A stretch of 56,592 nt of DNA from Acidimicrobiaceae bacterium. GTDB lineage: Bacteria; Actinomycetota; Acidimicrobiia; Acidimicrobiales; RAAP-2. Positions within the stretch are counted from its first letter, which is position 1. Every line of letters begins with the position of its first letter. The notes beneath the pieces are model-generated. The model made no database searches, had not been told where the DNA came from, and saw only the letters and a list, made by a program, of their open reading frames with translations. This document shows positions 11,865 through 20,696 of the stretch, piece after piece. A program made the translations under genes and the position numbers. The stretch spans positions 1 through 56,592 of the forward strand of contig DAIDJP010000033.1 of the NCBI GenBank assembly GCA_027451285.1, written 5' to 3'.

Positions 11865-12718
11865 TGCGCGTCTATCTCCGCTACGCCGTCAAGGAGACGT
11901 TGTCGAACCTTTGGCGCAACCGCATGATGACGATCGCCGCCGTCTTGACGGTCGCGGTCTCGCTCTCACTGGTGGGAGCGGCGCTGTTGTTGAAGCAGAG
12001 CGCGGCCCAGGCTTCGGCCCAGTGGCAGCAGGGGACCCGCGTGACGGTCTGGATGCAGCCCACCGCAACGACGAGCGAGCTCTCGAGCGTCCAGAGCCAG
12101 TTGGCCAACTCGCCGATCGTCAAGGACTGCACGTACTTCAGCCAGGCCCAGGACTACGCCGAGGCCAAGCAGTTGCTGCCCAAGTCCGAGTGGGACGTCC
12201 TCAGCGTCAAGGCGATGCCCTCGTCGTATCGCTGCGTGCCGGTCGTGCCGTCGGACGCCTTCGCCATCGAGAGCACCTTCTCGAACCAGCCCGGCGTCTA
12301 CAAGGTCACCGCGCCCGAGCAGCAGATCCGTGAGATGAACCACGCGATCCGCATCCTCCAGGTGGTCTTCCTGGCCCTGGCCGGCGTCTTGTTGCTGTCG
12401 GCGACCGTGCTGATCCTCAACACCATTCGCATGGCCATCTTCGCGCGCCGCCGCGAGGTGTCGGTGATGAAGCTGGTGGGTGCGACCAACTGGTTCATTC
12501 GCGTCCCCTACATCACTGAGGGCTTCATCCAGGGTCTGCTCGGCTCGGCGGTGGCGATGCTCGCGGTGTCCGCGTTGCACGTGTGGTATCCGCTGCACAA
12601 CGAGTTCGCGCTCGACACGGCGGCCCTGTGGGGGACCAACATCGTGGTCTTGATCGTGGGCGTCGTGATCGGATCGGTCGGGTCGGCGATCGCGATCCGC
12701 CGTTTCCTCGACGTCTAG
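11864..12718 (+). CDS. ftsX: Cell division protein FtsX
   Basis: Membrane partner of FtsE. The 284 residues have the FtsX plan: a first membrane span at about 22-45, an extracytoplasmic domain of about 120 residues that contacts cell-wall hydrolases, then three spans after residue 160 (LALAGVLLLSATVLILNTI and two more) with the cytoplasmic coupling segment RREVSVMKLVGATNWF. Extracytoplasmic cysteines at DCTYF and YRCVP could form a disulfide. In many actinobacteria smpB and ssrA follow; here msrB begins on the opposite strand with no gap. Confidence 0.95.
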   Translation: MRVYLRYAVKETLSNLWRNRMMTIAAVLTVAVSLSLVGAALLLKQSAAQASAQWQQGTRVTVWMQPTATTSELSSVQSQLANSPIVKDCTYFSQAQDYAEAKQLLPKSEWDVLSVKAMPSSYRCVPVVPSDAFAIESTFSNQPGVYKVTAPEQQIREMNHAIRILQVVFLALAGVLLLSATVLILNTIRMAIFARRREVSVMKLVGATNWFIRVPYITEGFIQGLLGSAVAMLAVSALHVWYPLHNEFALDTAALWGTNIVVLIVGVVIGSVGSAIAIRRFLDV

Positions 12719-13111
12719 CTACTCGCCGGCGAAGTCGATGGCCAGCGAGTTGACGCAGTAGCGCAGACCCGTCTCCGTAGGCCCGTCGTCGAAGACGTGT
12801 CCGAGGTGGCCGCCACAGCGCGAGCAGAGGATCTCGGTGCGAGTGCGCCCCAACGAGTGGTCGGGGCGCTCGACGATGGTGCCCGGCTCGCACGCGTCAA
12901 AGCTGGGCCAGCCGCAGTGCGAGTCGAACTTCTGGTTCGAGGTGAACAGGACCTGCCCGCAGCCGCCGCACGAGTACACACCCTCGTCGGTCACGTCGAG
13001 CAGGGATCCGGTGAACGGTGCCTCGGTGGCCGCCTCACGCAGCACCTGGAAGCGTTCGAGGGGCAACTGGCTACGCCATTCGTCGTTTGACTTGGTCACG
13101 GGGAAGTCCAT
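12719..13111 (-). CDS. msrB: Peptide-methionine (R)-S-oxide reductase MsrB
   Basis: Reduces the R epimer of methionine sulfoxide in proteins, an oxidative repair role. The 130 residues contain both zinc CxxC pairs (CGGCGQ, CSRCGG), the substrate region FDSHCGWPSF, and the catalytic Cys in GLRYCVNSLAIDF. The ATG at 13111 lies 6 bases after a TACGCT box, so it is probably leaderless. Its stop abuts the ftsX stop. Confidence 0.95.
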   Translation of the reverse strand: MDFPVTKSNDEWRSQLPLERFQVLREAATEAPFTGSLLDVTDEGVYSCGGCGQVLFTSNQKFDSHCGWPSFDACEPGTIVERPDHSLGRTRTEILCSRCGGHLGHVFDDGPTETGLRYCVNSLAIDFAGE

Positions 13112-13117
13112 GGCGCC

Positions 13118-13123
13118 AGCGTA
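13118..13123 (-). promoter_or_regulatory. -10 box for leaderless msrB
   Basis: TACGCT on the minus strand, 6 bases before the msrB ATG. Confidence 0.5.
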
Positions 13124-13134
13124 CCGGTGCCGCG

Positions 13135-15060
13135 TTAGAGATAGCGCGAGTGGGGGGCCTCGGGCAGCGGGTGGGGGAATTCTGGTTGGTCGGCCAGCAT
13201 CCGCGCGAACGCGCTCGCGAGCCCCGCGGAGTCGAGGCCCAGCTCGGCCAGCAGTTCGTCGGGCCGGTGGTGCTCGAGGTAGGCGCGCGGCACGCCGAGG
13301 ATGCGTGTCGGAGGGAAGGGCAGGCCCCGTTCCTGGGCGCGGTTGCGCACGGCGGCGACCATAAGCGTGCCAGCCCCGCCGTGACGGGTAGCGTCCTCGA
13401 CGGTGACGATGCGCGCGTGGTTCAGCGCGTCGTCGATCATCGACGGGTCGGGGGGCAGCACGCGCACGTCGTAGAGCGTGACGTGTGACGCCTCCTCGCC
13501 CATCAACGAGAGCGCCCGGTAGGCCGAGGCGGTCATCTTGCCCACCGCGAGCACGCACAGCGAGCCGTCGCCGCGGGCGATCTCGCGCGCCTCGAGCCCC
13601 GCGCCCACCTTGCCGTCGAGGGGCTGGGGCAGCGTCTTGGGAAAGCGCAGCGCGCTCGGTGTGGACAGCGACAGCGCGGTGGCGAGCATCCCGGGGATCT
13701 CCTCGGCGCACGAGGGCGCGAAGATGGTCATGTTCGGGATCGCCAGGCACAGGGCGATGTCCAAGAGTCCGTGGTGACTCGGGCCGTCGTCGCCGGTGAT
13801 CCCGGCGCGGTCAAAGACGAAGACGACCGGCAGGTTCAACAGGCCCACGTCCAGGTGGGCCTGGTCGAAGGCGCGCGAGAAGAAGGTCGAGTACACCGCG
13901 ACCACGGGGCGCAGACCGCCCATGGCCATGCCGGCCGCGGCGGTGACCGCGTGCTGCTCGGCGATGCCCACGTCGAAGAACCGCTGGGGGAAGATCTCCT
14001 GGAAGCGCAGCAGGCCGGTGGGTCCGGCCATCGCCGCCGTGATCGCCACGACGCGCTCGTCGAGGTCCGCGAGCGCCACCAGGGCCTCGCCGAAGGCCTC
14101 GGTAAAGGACTTGGGCGGCACCTCCTCCTCGTTGAGCTTGGGTGGCAGCTTGTAGTCGTGCATGCGCAGGTCGTCGCTGGTCGCGGGCTCGTAGCCACGT
14201 CCCTTCTCGGTCAGGACGTGCACCAGGATCGGACCGTCCCAGCGCGCGGCGCTGGTCAGCGCCGTCTCCAGGGCCTCGATGTTGTGCCCGTCGATGGGTC
14301 CGACGTAGCGCACCCCGAGGTTCTCGAAGAACGTATGGGGAGTCACCATCTCGCGTACCACCGAGGTCATCACGTCCACGCCCATGTAGGCGGCCTTGCC
14401 CACGCGCGGCAGGTGCGGGACGAGGCGCCGGATGCGGTCGCGCAGTGACACGTAGGTCTTGTTCAGTCGCAGGGCGGTCAGGCTCTCGGAGAGCTTGGAG
14501 ATGGTGGGCGCGTAGCTGCGGCCGTTGTCGTTCAAGACGATCACGACACGCTGGTTCGAGTGCCCGAGGTTGTTCAGGGCCTCGTAGGCCATCCCGCCGG
14601 TGAGCGAGCCGTCGCCCACGACCGCGACCACGTGGCGCGTGCCGCCACGTCCGATCAGCTCGCGACGCTGTTCGAGGGCCACGGAGATGCCGTGCGCGTA
14701 GGAGAGCGCGGTCGAGGCGTGCGAGGACTCGATCCAGTCGTGCTCGCTCTCGGCGCGGTTGGGGTATCCGCTGAGTCCGCCACGGCGGCGCAGGTTCTTG
14801 AACCCGTAGCGCCGTCCAGTGAGGAGCTTGTGGACGTAGGCCTGATGACCGGTGTCAAAGAGCAGGATGTCGCGCGGGGAGTCGAAGACGCGGTGCAGTG
14901 CGACGGTCAACTCCACGACGCCGAGGTTCGAACCCAGGTGCCCGCCGGTCTTGGTGACGCTCTCGATGATGAAGTCGCGGATCTCGCGGCTCAGGGTGTT
15001 GAGCTGGCGATAGGACAGGCCCTTGAGGTCCGCGGGCGTGTCAATCGACTCCAGAATCAC
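13135..15060 (-). CDS. dxs: 1-deoxy-D-xylulose-5-phosphate synthase
   Basis: Thiamine-diphosphate enzyme joining pyruvate and glyceraldehyde 3-phosphate, first step of the MEP isoprenoid pathway. The 641 residues carry the conserved His in TKTGGHLGSNLG (about 41), the ThDP motif GDGSLTGG at 149-156 with the following NDN, the catalytic-Glu region DVGIAEQHAVT, and the DXS-specific DRAGITGDDGPSHHG. Length is normal. The GTG start lies 6 bases after a TAGGAT box. It lies upstream of msrB on the same strand with 23 bases between, but msrB has its own box. Confidence 0.97.
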   Translation of the reverse strand: MILESIDTPADLKGLSYRQLNTLSREIRDFIIESVTKTGGHLGSNLGVVELTVALHRVFDSPRDILLFDTGHQAYVHKLLTGRRYGFKNLRRRGGLSGYPNRAESEHDWIESSHASTALSYAHGISVALEQRRELIGRGGTRHVVAVVGDGSLTGGMAYEALNNLGHSNQRVVIVLNDNGRSYAPTISKLSESLTALRLNKTYVSLRDRIRRLVPHLPRVGKAAYMGVDVMTSVVREMVTPHTFFENLGVRYVGPIDGHNIEALETALTSAARWDGPILVHVLTEKGRGYEPATSDDLRMHDYKLPPKLNEEEVPPKSFTEAFGEALVALADLDERVVAITAAMAGPTGLLRFQEIFPQRFFDVGIAEQHAVTAAAGMAMGGLRPVVAVYSTFFSRAFDQAHLDVGLLNLPVVFVFDRAGITGDDGPSHHGLLDIALCLAIPNMTIFAPSCAEEIPGMLATALSLSTPSALRFPKTLPQPLDGKVGAGLEAREIARGDGSLCVLAVGKMTASAYRALSLMGEEASHVTLYDVRVLPPDPSMIDDALNHARIVTVEDATRHGGAGTLMVAAVRNRAQERGLPFPPTRILGVPRAYLEHHRPDELLAELGLDSAGLASAFARMLADQPEFPHPLPEAPHSRYL

Positions 15061-15066
15061 CCCTTG

Positions 15067-15072
15067 ATCCTA
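15067..15072 (-). promoter_or_regulatory. -10 box for leaderless dxs
   Basis: TAGGAT on the minus strand, 6 bases before the dxs GTG at 15060. Confidence 0.55.
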
Positions 15073-15115
15073 CCGGTGGGTACCTAGAGAACGATGGCCG
15101 GGACAAAAGGCCCGG

Positions 15116-15121
15116 TACGCT
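15116..15121 (+). promoter_or_regulatory. -10 box for leaderless tldD
   Basis: TACGCT 7 bases before the tldD ATG at 15129. Confidence 0.5.
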
Positions 15122-15128
15122 CTCGTCC

Positions 15129-16523
15129 ATGGCGAACCCCCTGGTTGAGACCGACGTGATCGAGCGCGTGCTGGGTGCGGCGCGGGCCTTCGGCGACTTC
15201 GCCGAGGTCTTCGTCGAGGATCGGGTGACCTCGTCGGCCACTCTCGATCAGGGTCGCATCGAGGAGTTGAGCAACGGCCGCGACCGCGGTGCGGGCATCC
15301 GTGTGGTGGTGGGCGAGACGACCGGCTTCGCGCACACCGCCGATCTGTCCGAAACGGGCCTGATGGCGGCGGCCACGGCCGCCGCGACCATCGCCCAGCG
15401 CGGTGGCGGCGGCGTGCGCCGCGTGGCGCTGGGCACCCGGGTCGACCACGCGCGCCTGGCCGAGGTCCTGCCCAGCGACGTCGACAAGGCCACCAAGGTC
15501 GCGTGGCTGCGCGCGGCGAACGACGTGGCGCGCAGCGAGGGCGCTCAGATCACCCAGGTCCAAGTGGGCCTGGGTGACTCGTCGCGTCGCTTCCTCGTGG
15601 CCAACTCCGAGGGCGTCTTCGCCTCCGACCACCAGGTGCGCACGCGCTTCATGGTTTCCTGCGTCGCCCAGGGCGACACCGGCATGCAGACCGGCTACAA
15701 GCCCTTCGCCACGACCCGGGGCTACGAGGCCTTGACCGACGACGTCGTGGCCGGCGCCGCGCGCCACGCCGCGCGCCAGGCGCTGACGAAGCTCCAGGCC
15801 CGCCCGGCGCCCTCGGGCGACCTGCCCGTCGTCCTCGCCGGCGGATCCGGGGGGATCCTCTTTCACGAGGCCTGCGGCCACGGTCTCGAGGCCGACGCGA
15901 TTCTCAAGCGGGCGTCGGTCTACGCGGGCCGGGTGGGCGAGCAGGTCGCGAGCCCCCTCGTCACCCTGGTCGACGACGGCACCGTCGAGGGCGAGTGGGG
16001 CTACCTCGCGATCGACGACGAGGGCTACGCGGGGACGCGCAACGTGCTGATCGAAAACGGTGTGCTCACCGACTACATGTGGGACCTGCTGCGGGCCCGC
16101 CGCGAGGGCCGGGCGTCCTCGGGCAACGGGCGGCGCCAGAGCTACCAGCACTTGCCGATGGTGCGTATGACCAATACCTACCTGATGCCCGGGACGGACG
16201 ACGCCGACGAGATCGTCGCCCAGACCCCCTATGGCGTCTACGTCGCCCAGCTCGGCGGCGGCCAGGTCAACACGGCGACCGGTGACTTCGTCTTCGGCAT
16301 GACCGAGGCCTACCTCATCGAGAACGGGGTGATCACCGCGCCGCTGCGCGATTGCAACCTCATCGGCAACGGCCCCGAGACGCTCGCGCGCGTCGACGCG
16401 GTCGCCGCGGACTTCTCGATGACCCCGGGAACCTGCGGCAAGAACGGCCAGTCGGTGCCGGTGGGAACGGGTCAGGCCACGATGCGTCTGTCCAGCGTCA
16501 CCATCGGGGGGACGGCGGCGTGA
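15129..16523 (+). CDS. tldD: TldD metallopeptidase subunit
   Basis: Catalytic zinc subunit of the TldD/TldE protease, which cleaves unfolded or small peptides and matures some ribosomal peptides. The 464 residues include the active-site HEACGH (His246, Glu247, His251) in LFHEACGHGLEAD and the C-terminal MTPGTCGKNGQSVPVGTGQ loop with the third ligand region. It overlaps tldE by 4 bases (GTGA), as expected for obligate partners. No peptide precursor gene is recognisable nearby, so a housekeeping role is the default. Confidence 0.95.
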   Translation: MANPLVETDVIERVLGAARAFGDFAEVFVEDRVTSSATLDQGRIEELSNGRDRGAGIRVVVGETTGFAHTADLSETGLMAAATAAATIAQRGGGGVRRVALGTRVDHARLAEVLPSDVDKATKVAWLRAANDVARSEGAQITQVQVGLGDSSRRFLVANSEGVFASDHQVRTRFMVSCVAQGDTGMQTGYKPFATTRGYEALTDDVVAGAARHAARQALTKLQARPAPSGDLPVVLAGGSGGILFHEACGHGLEADAILKRASVYAGRVGEQVASPLVTLVDDGTVEGEWGYLAIDDEGYAGTRNVLIENGVLTDYMWDLLRARREGRASSGNGRRQSYQHLPMVRMTNTYLMPGTDDADEIVAQTPYGVYVAQLGGGQVNTATGDFVFGMTEAYLIENGVITAPLRDCNLIGNGPETLARVDAVAADFSMTPGTCGKNGQSVPVGTGQATMRLSSVTIGGTAA

Positions 16524-17875
16524 GCGAGTTGATGGAACAGGCCCGTCGCCTGCTCGAGAGCGCGCGTGGCGACGAGCAGATCGAGGTCTACCTCTCGCGC
16601 GGCGTCGACACCGACGTCGAGGTCTACGAGGGCAGTGTCGAAAAGTTGACGACGGCCGCGTCCGCCGGTGTGGGGATCCGCATCCTCGTCGAGGGCGCCG
16701 GCGGCGCCCGCGTGGGATCGGCGTGGGCGGGCTCGCTCGACGAGGAGGCCGTGGCCGACGCGCTCGACCAGGCCCGCGACAACGTGCGCTTCGCGACCGA
16801 GGACGAGTATCTCGCCTTCGCGCGCCCCGACGGTGTCGCGCCGGCGGGCATGAGCCTGCGCGACGAGTCGGTGCTCGCGACGCCCCTCGACGACAAGATC
16901 GCCCTGGCCGTCGAACTCGAGCGACGCGTGCGCGCGGGCGACCCGCGCGTCCGCCAGGTCGAGAGTGCGGCCTACAGCGACTACGTGATCGAGGGCGCCC
17001 TGGCCTCGACCGTCGGCGTTGAGGCGAACTACGCGCGCTCGGGCGCGTACCTCTCGGTCGAGGCGATCGCGAGTGACGGAACGAGCGACCAGACGGGCTA
17101 CGGGCTCTCTGCCGCCCGCCGCCCGCAGGACCTCGACCTCGGCGCGGCGGCGACCGACGCGATCATCCGCTCGACTCGCATGCTCGGGGCCACGCGGCCG
17201 AGCACCCGGCGCACCGTGGTCGTCTTCGATCCGCGAACCGCCGCCACCGTGCTGGCCATCCTCGGCGGGGCACTGAGCGGCGAGGCCGTCGTGCGGGGCC
17301 GCTCGTTCTTCGCCGGACGCCTCGGCGAGGTGGTTGCCGCGAGCGCCGTCACCGTGGTCGACGATCCGACCGACGCGCGTCACTTCGCGGCGAGCAACTT
17401 TGACGGCGAGGGCCTCGCCTGCCGGCGCAACGTGCTCATCGAAGGCGGTGAGCTGCGCGCGTTCGTCTACGACACCGTCTCGGCCCGACGCGCGGGCACG
17501 ACCTCGACCGGGAGCGCGGTGCGCGCGGGGATCGCGGGTTCGCCGTCAGCGGGCCCCCGCGCCCTGGTGATGTCGCCCGGGATCGACAACCAGGAGGAGA
17601 TCCTCGCGGCGGTGGGCGAGGGTCTCTACGTGGACTCCCTGACGGGGGTGCACTCGGGGGTTAACCCGATCTCCGGGGACTTCTCCGTGGGCGTGACCGG
17701 GCTCATGATCCGAGACGGTCAGCTGGGCGAGCCGGTTCGCGAGGTGACGGTCGCCTCCACGTTGCAGCGCATGCTTCTCGACGTGGTCCACGTCGGTGCG
17801 GACACGACGTGGCTGCCGGGGGTGGCCGCTGGTCAGACCCTGGCCATCGCCGACCTCGCGGTGTCGGGCTCCTAG
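16520..17875 (+). CDS. pmbA: TldE/PmbA metallopeptidase partner subunit
   Basis: Non-catalytic partner of TldD, 451 residues, lacking the HExxxH motif but with the same fold (EVYEGSVEKLTTAASAGVGI; C-terminal GVHSGVNPISGDFSVGVTG). Start GTG lies in the tldD stop. The stop TAG shares CTAG at 17872-17875 with the stop of the convergent FmdB-type gene. Together with TldD it should form the heterodimeric protease that encloses its substrate. Confidence 0.94.
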   Translation: MSELMEQARRLLESARGDEQIEVYLSRGVDTDVEVYEGSVEKLTTAASAGVGIRILVEGAGGARVGSAWAGSLDEEAVADALDQARDNVRFATEDEYLAFARPDGVAPAGMSLRDESVLATPLDDKIALAVELERRVRAGDPRVRQVESAAYSDYVIEGALASTVGVEANYARSGAYLSVEAIASDGTSDQTGYGLSAARRPQDLDLGAAATDAIIRSTRMLGATRPSTRRTVVVFDPRTAATVLAILGGALSGEAVVRGRSFFAGRLGEVVAASAVTVVDDPTDARHFAASNFDGEGLACRRNVLIEGGELRAFVYDTVSARRAGTTSTGSAVRAGIAGSPSAGPRALVMSPGIDNQEEILAAVGEGLYVDSLTGVHSGVNPISGDFSVGVTGLMIRDGQLGEPVREVTVASTLQRMLLDVVHVGADTTWLPGVAAGQTLAIADLAVSGS

Positions 17876-18114
17876 TCGGAGCTGGCCGGTGCGGCGGGAG
17901 CGGCCGGTGTGGCGGCTGGCGTCGCGCTCGTCGTGGTGCCGCGGCTGTCGTTCTTGTAGAACCCGCTGCCCTTGAAGACGATGCCGACCGCGGAGAAGAC
18001 CTTCTTCAGATCCCCGCCGCAGATCTCGCAGGTCGTCAGCGCCGGGTCCGAGAACCGCTGGACGGCTTCGACGCGCTGGTGGCAGGCCTGGCACTCGTAT
18101 TCGTAGGTTGGCAT
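17872..18114 (-). CDS. FmdB-type zinc-ribbon protein
   Basis: An 80-residue protein starting MPTYEYECQACHQ with the single zinc ribbon of the FmdB regulatory family: two Cys pairs (CQAC, CEICGG) and the usual FKGSGFY segment. The tail is Ala/Pro/Thr-rich and looks disordered. I took the ATG at 18114 rather than one four codons upstream because family members start there and GGGAG lies just before it. Function of the family is uncertain (once proposed to regulate formamidase genes); it may bind nucleic acid. Confidence 0.9.
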   Translation of the reverse strand: MPTYEYECQACHQRVEAVQRFSDPALTTCEICGGDLKKVFSAVGIVFKGSGFYKNDSRGTTTSATPAATPAAPAAPASSD

Positions 18115-18200
18115 CACTTCTCCCAAACGAAGTTGCTACGTGCGCAGTGTACCGTCCCGGTGCGCGAGCCCGGTCGGGGAAGCCGCGCGGGCTCGTTCTG

Positions 18201-18206
18201 TAGCAT
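18201..18206 (+). promoter_or_regulatory. -10 box for leaderless moaC
   Basis: TAGCAT 6 bases before the GTG at 18213. Confidence 0.55.
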
Positions 18207-18212
18207 GGCCCG

Positions 18213-18716
18213 GTGGACGATTTCCACCATCTACGTCGCTCGCCCCGCGAGGGCACCTTCCCCCGGGACCTGAGCTCTTCGGAGGTCAGCGCGCGGCGCG
18301 CCCTGGCGCGCGGGCGCGTCTACATGATGGCCGCGACGACCGCGGCGGTGGCGGCCAACACCATCAACAAGGGCGACGTCCTGGCGACCGCGCGGGTCGC
18401 CGGTATCCAGGCGGCCAAGCAGGCCTCGATGCTCTTGCCGATGGCCCACGCCGTGATGGTGGGCAACGTCTACGTGAACTTCCTGATCGCCGACGCCTAC
18501 ATCGAGATCGAGGCCAGTGTGGACACGGTGGACCGCACCGGGGTGGAGATGGAGGCCCTGGCGGCGGTCAGCGTCGCGGCCCTCACGATCTACGACATGT
18601 GCAAGTCGTCGGATCGGACGATGACGATCGAGAACATCGCGCTGTGGGAGAAGTCCGGAGGCCGATCCGGCTCGTGGCGTCGCGACGACGCGGACGACGC
18701 CGAGGCGGGATCGTGA
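18213..18716 (+). CDS. moaC: MoaC-like cyclic pyranopterin monophosphate synthase
   Basis: MoaC converts the MoaA product into cyclic pyranopterin monophosphate in molybdenum-cofactor synthesis. The 167 residues keep the key positions of E. coli MoaC: the Lys of NKGDVLATARVAGIQAAK, His79, Glu112 and Glu114 in VEMEAL, Asp128 and Lys131 in YDMCK, and the C-terminal EKSGGRSG. Unusual is the substrate loop, LLPMAHAV where LIPLCHPL is normal: Cys and Pro around the His are lost, and the following strand reads VYVNF. No other moa or moe gene is nearby. Likely functional, but the loop changes leave room for an altered role. Confidence 0.85.
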   Translation: MDDFHHLRRSPREGTFPRDLSSSEVSARRALARGRVYMMAATTAAVAANTINKGDVLATARVAGIQAAKQASMLLPMAHAVMVGNVYVNFLIADAYIEIEASVDTVDRTGVEMEALAAVSVAALTIYDMCKSSDRTMTIENIALWEKSGGRSGSWRRDDADDAEAGS

Positions 18717-18741
18717 CCGAGGAAGCGGAGGGGACCCGATA

Positions 18742-20670
18742 GTGGCGACGTCGCGCGCCGCGGAGGAGAGCCGCGAGCGGCTGGTCGCCCTCGTTCTGCT
18801 CTTGCAGAGCGCGACCCGTCAGAATCCGCTCACCCAAGAGGCGATCGTGCGCGAACTGATGGTTGACGACGCGTCGGACAAGGTCGTGCGCAAGGTGCCC
18901 GCGTACCAGGGCAACGACAGCGCCATTCGCCAGAAGTTCGAGCGCGACAAGGCCAAGATCCGCGAGCTCGGATTCCAGATCGACACCGTCGACATGGACG
19001 GCGGCGGCGTGGGGTACTGGATCGATCCCGACAGCGCGACCGCTCCGCGCATCGACTTCACCGAAGCCGAGGGACGCGTCGTCAGCCTGGCGCTGCGCTT
19101 CTGCGGCTTCGGCGCCGCGGGCGCCTTCAGCCTGTTCAACGAGGGACCGGCGAGCGACGGCGGGCTCGAATTCACGAACTACTACACGCCGGTGCTGCGG
19201 GCGCTCAACCTGCGCCGCGCGCTGCGCTTCGACTACCGCAGCGCGAGTGAGAAGACCCGCGTCGTCGAGCCCCTGGCGATCGGCGTCTTCGAGGGTGCCG
19301 CTTACCTGGTGGGACGCGTCCACGGCACCGAAGAGATCAAGGGCTATCGGATTACCCGGATGACCAGCATGCCGGTGGTTCTCGAGACGGCCTTCGACGT
19401 CGACGACGAGGCGCGAGACCTCGCCCGGGCCTGGCGGCCCGAGTACGCGAAGGTCCTCGAGCCGATCGACGTGGTCGTGAACACGAGTGAGAACTACGCC
19501 GAACTCCTGCAGCGCCAGTTCGCCGACGCGTCTCGTCGACCATCGGACGACGGCACGGTTGACGTGGGCATCTCGTTCGAGAGTCCGCGCGACGCGATGC
19601 GCTTTCTGCTCGACGCCGCCGACCGGGTTCGCCTGCGCTCGCCCAAGTCGCTGCGACGTGAATTGGCCGACTGGCTGCGCAAGGTCAACCGCGGCGAGGT
19701 GCCCGACCTCAGCGGCGTCTCGTTCGCCCCCAGCGCCACCAACGATTCGCTCGGCCAGACGCTCCAGCTGCTGCACGCGGTCTACCTGGCTGACGGGGGC
19801 CTTCGCATCAGCGACCTGGCGCACCGCTTCTCGCTCGCGCCCTCGATGGTCCGGCGCATCATGGACCGCCTGGTCACCTTCGAGCCCATGGCGGGCGCCT
19901 ACGGATTCCCTGCGCACGTGGTCAAGGAGTGCGACGACTGGGACGACGAGGCCAACGACGACTCGCTCTACCTGGTCGAGACCTTCGGGCGCGACGGGAA
20001 CCTCGAGCCCGCGCCGTTGTTCTGGCGCGACCTGTTCGAGCTCAACATCGCCCTGCGCGAGGCGGCCCGCGTCTACGAGGATCCGGCGATCGATTCGGCG
20101 ATCCGCAAGATCGAGGCGGCCATCGACGGCTTCGTCCAAGTCGAGACGGCCACGGAGTCCCTGCTCGACGACCTGCGCGCGGCGATCGAGAATCACGAGC
20201 AGATCAAGATCGACTACACCCCCAGCGAGGCCGAGCGTGCCGAGACCCGCGTCATCGAGCCCCGCGACCTGAGAATCCTCAACGGCCACGCCTACGTGCG
20301 CGCTTACTGCTCGACGCGCGAGGGCTGGCGCACGTTTCGCGTCGATCGAATCGGGGCGATTCTCGCGAAGTCACCCGCGGACGAGTCGCACCCCGATGAC
20401 ACCGTCACCAACTGGCTGACCCAGGTCGGTGAGGTCGGCGACGAGGTCGTCGTCGTGATCGAGCCGGGACTGCGCTGGCTGTTCGAGCCGCTGCCCAACG
20501 CGCAGTGGCGGGCGCTCGACGACGGCCGAATGGCGGTCGCGTTCCGCACGAACGATCCGGCGTTCCTCGATCACCTCCTGCTGCGCGCCGGACCGGGCGC
20601 CGTCGTGGCCACGCCGGCCTACGCCAAGGCGGGCCGCGCCCTCGCCGCGCGAATCGCCGAGCGACTCTAG
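18742..20670 (+). CDS. pafBC: Fused PafB-PafC WYL-domain regulator
   Basis: Single protein of 642 residues made of two tandem PafB/PafC halves, each a winged helix-turn-helix followed by a WYL ligand-binding domain and a WCX extension. First half about 1-310 (ERLVALVLLLQSATRQNPLT, LRRALRFDYRSASEKTRVVEP), second about 320-642 (QTLQLLHAVYLADGGLRISD, HEQIKIDYTPSEAERAETRV). In mycobacteria PafBC activates the RecA/LexA-independent DNA damage response, probably by sensing single-stranded DNA. Fused versions are known in actinobacteria. GTG start with GGAGGGG ahead, 25 bases after moaC. The usual tatA/tatC neighbours are missing. Confidence 0.93.
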   Translation: MATSRAAEESRERLVALVLLLQSATRQNPLTQEAIVRELMVDDASDKVVRKVPAYQGNDSAIRQKFERDKAKIRELGFQIDTVDMDGGGVGYWIDPDSATAPRIDFTEAEGRVVSLALRFCGFGAAGAFSLFNEGPASDGGLEFTNYYTPVLRALNLRRALRFDYRSASEKTRVVEPLAIGVFEGAAYLVGRVHGTEEIKGYRITRMTSMPVVLETAFDVDDEARDLARAWRPEYAKVLEPIDVVVNTSENYAELLQRQFADASRRPSDDGTVDVGISFESPRDAMRFLLDAADRVRLRSPKSLRRELADWLRKVNRGEVPDLSGVSFAPSATNDSLGQTLQLLHAVYLADGGLRISDLAHRFSLAPSMVRRIMDRLVTFEPMAGAYGFPAHVVKECDDWDDEANDDSLYLVETFGRDGNLEPAPLFWRDLFELNIALREAARVYEDPAIDSAIRKIEAAIDGFVQVETATESLLDDLRAAIENHEQIKIDYTPSEAERAETRVIEPRDLRILNGHAYVRAYCSTREGWRTFRVDRIGAILAKSPADESHPDDTVTNWLTQVGEVGDEVVVVIEPGLRWLFEPLPNAQWRALDDGRMAVAFRTNDPAFLDHLLLRAGPGAVVATPAYAKAGRALAARIAERL

Positions 20671-20696
20671 CGACCGTTGTGGCCCAAGGGGGCCAC

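Noticed and set aside
18583..20289. 568-codon open frame on the minus strand
   Set aside because: Antisense to the pafBC fusion; no motifs.
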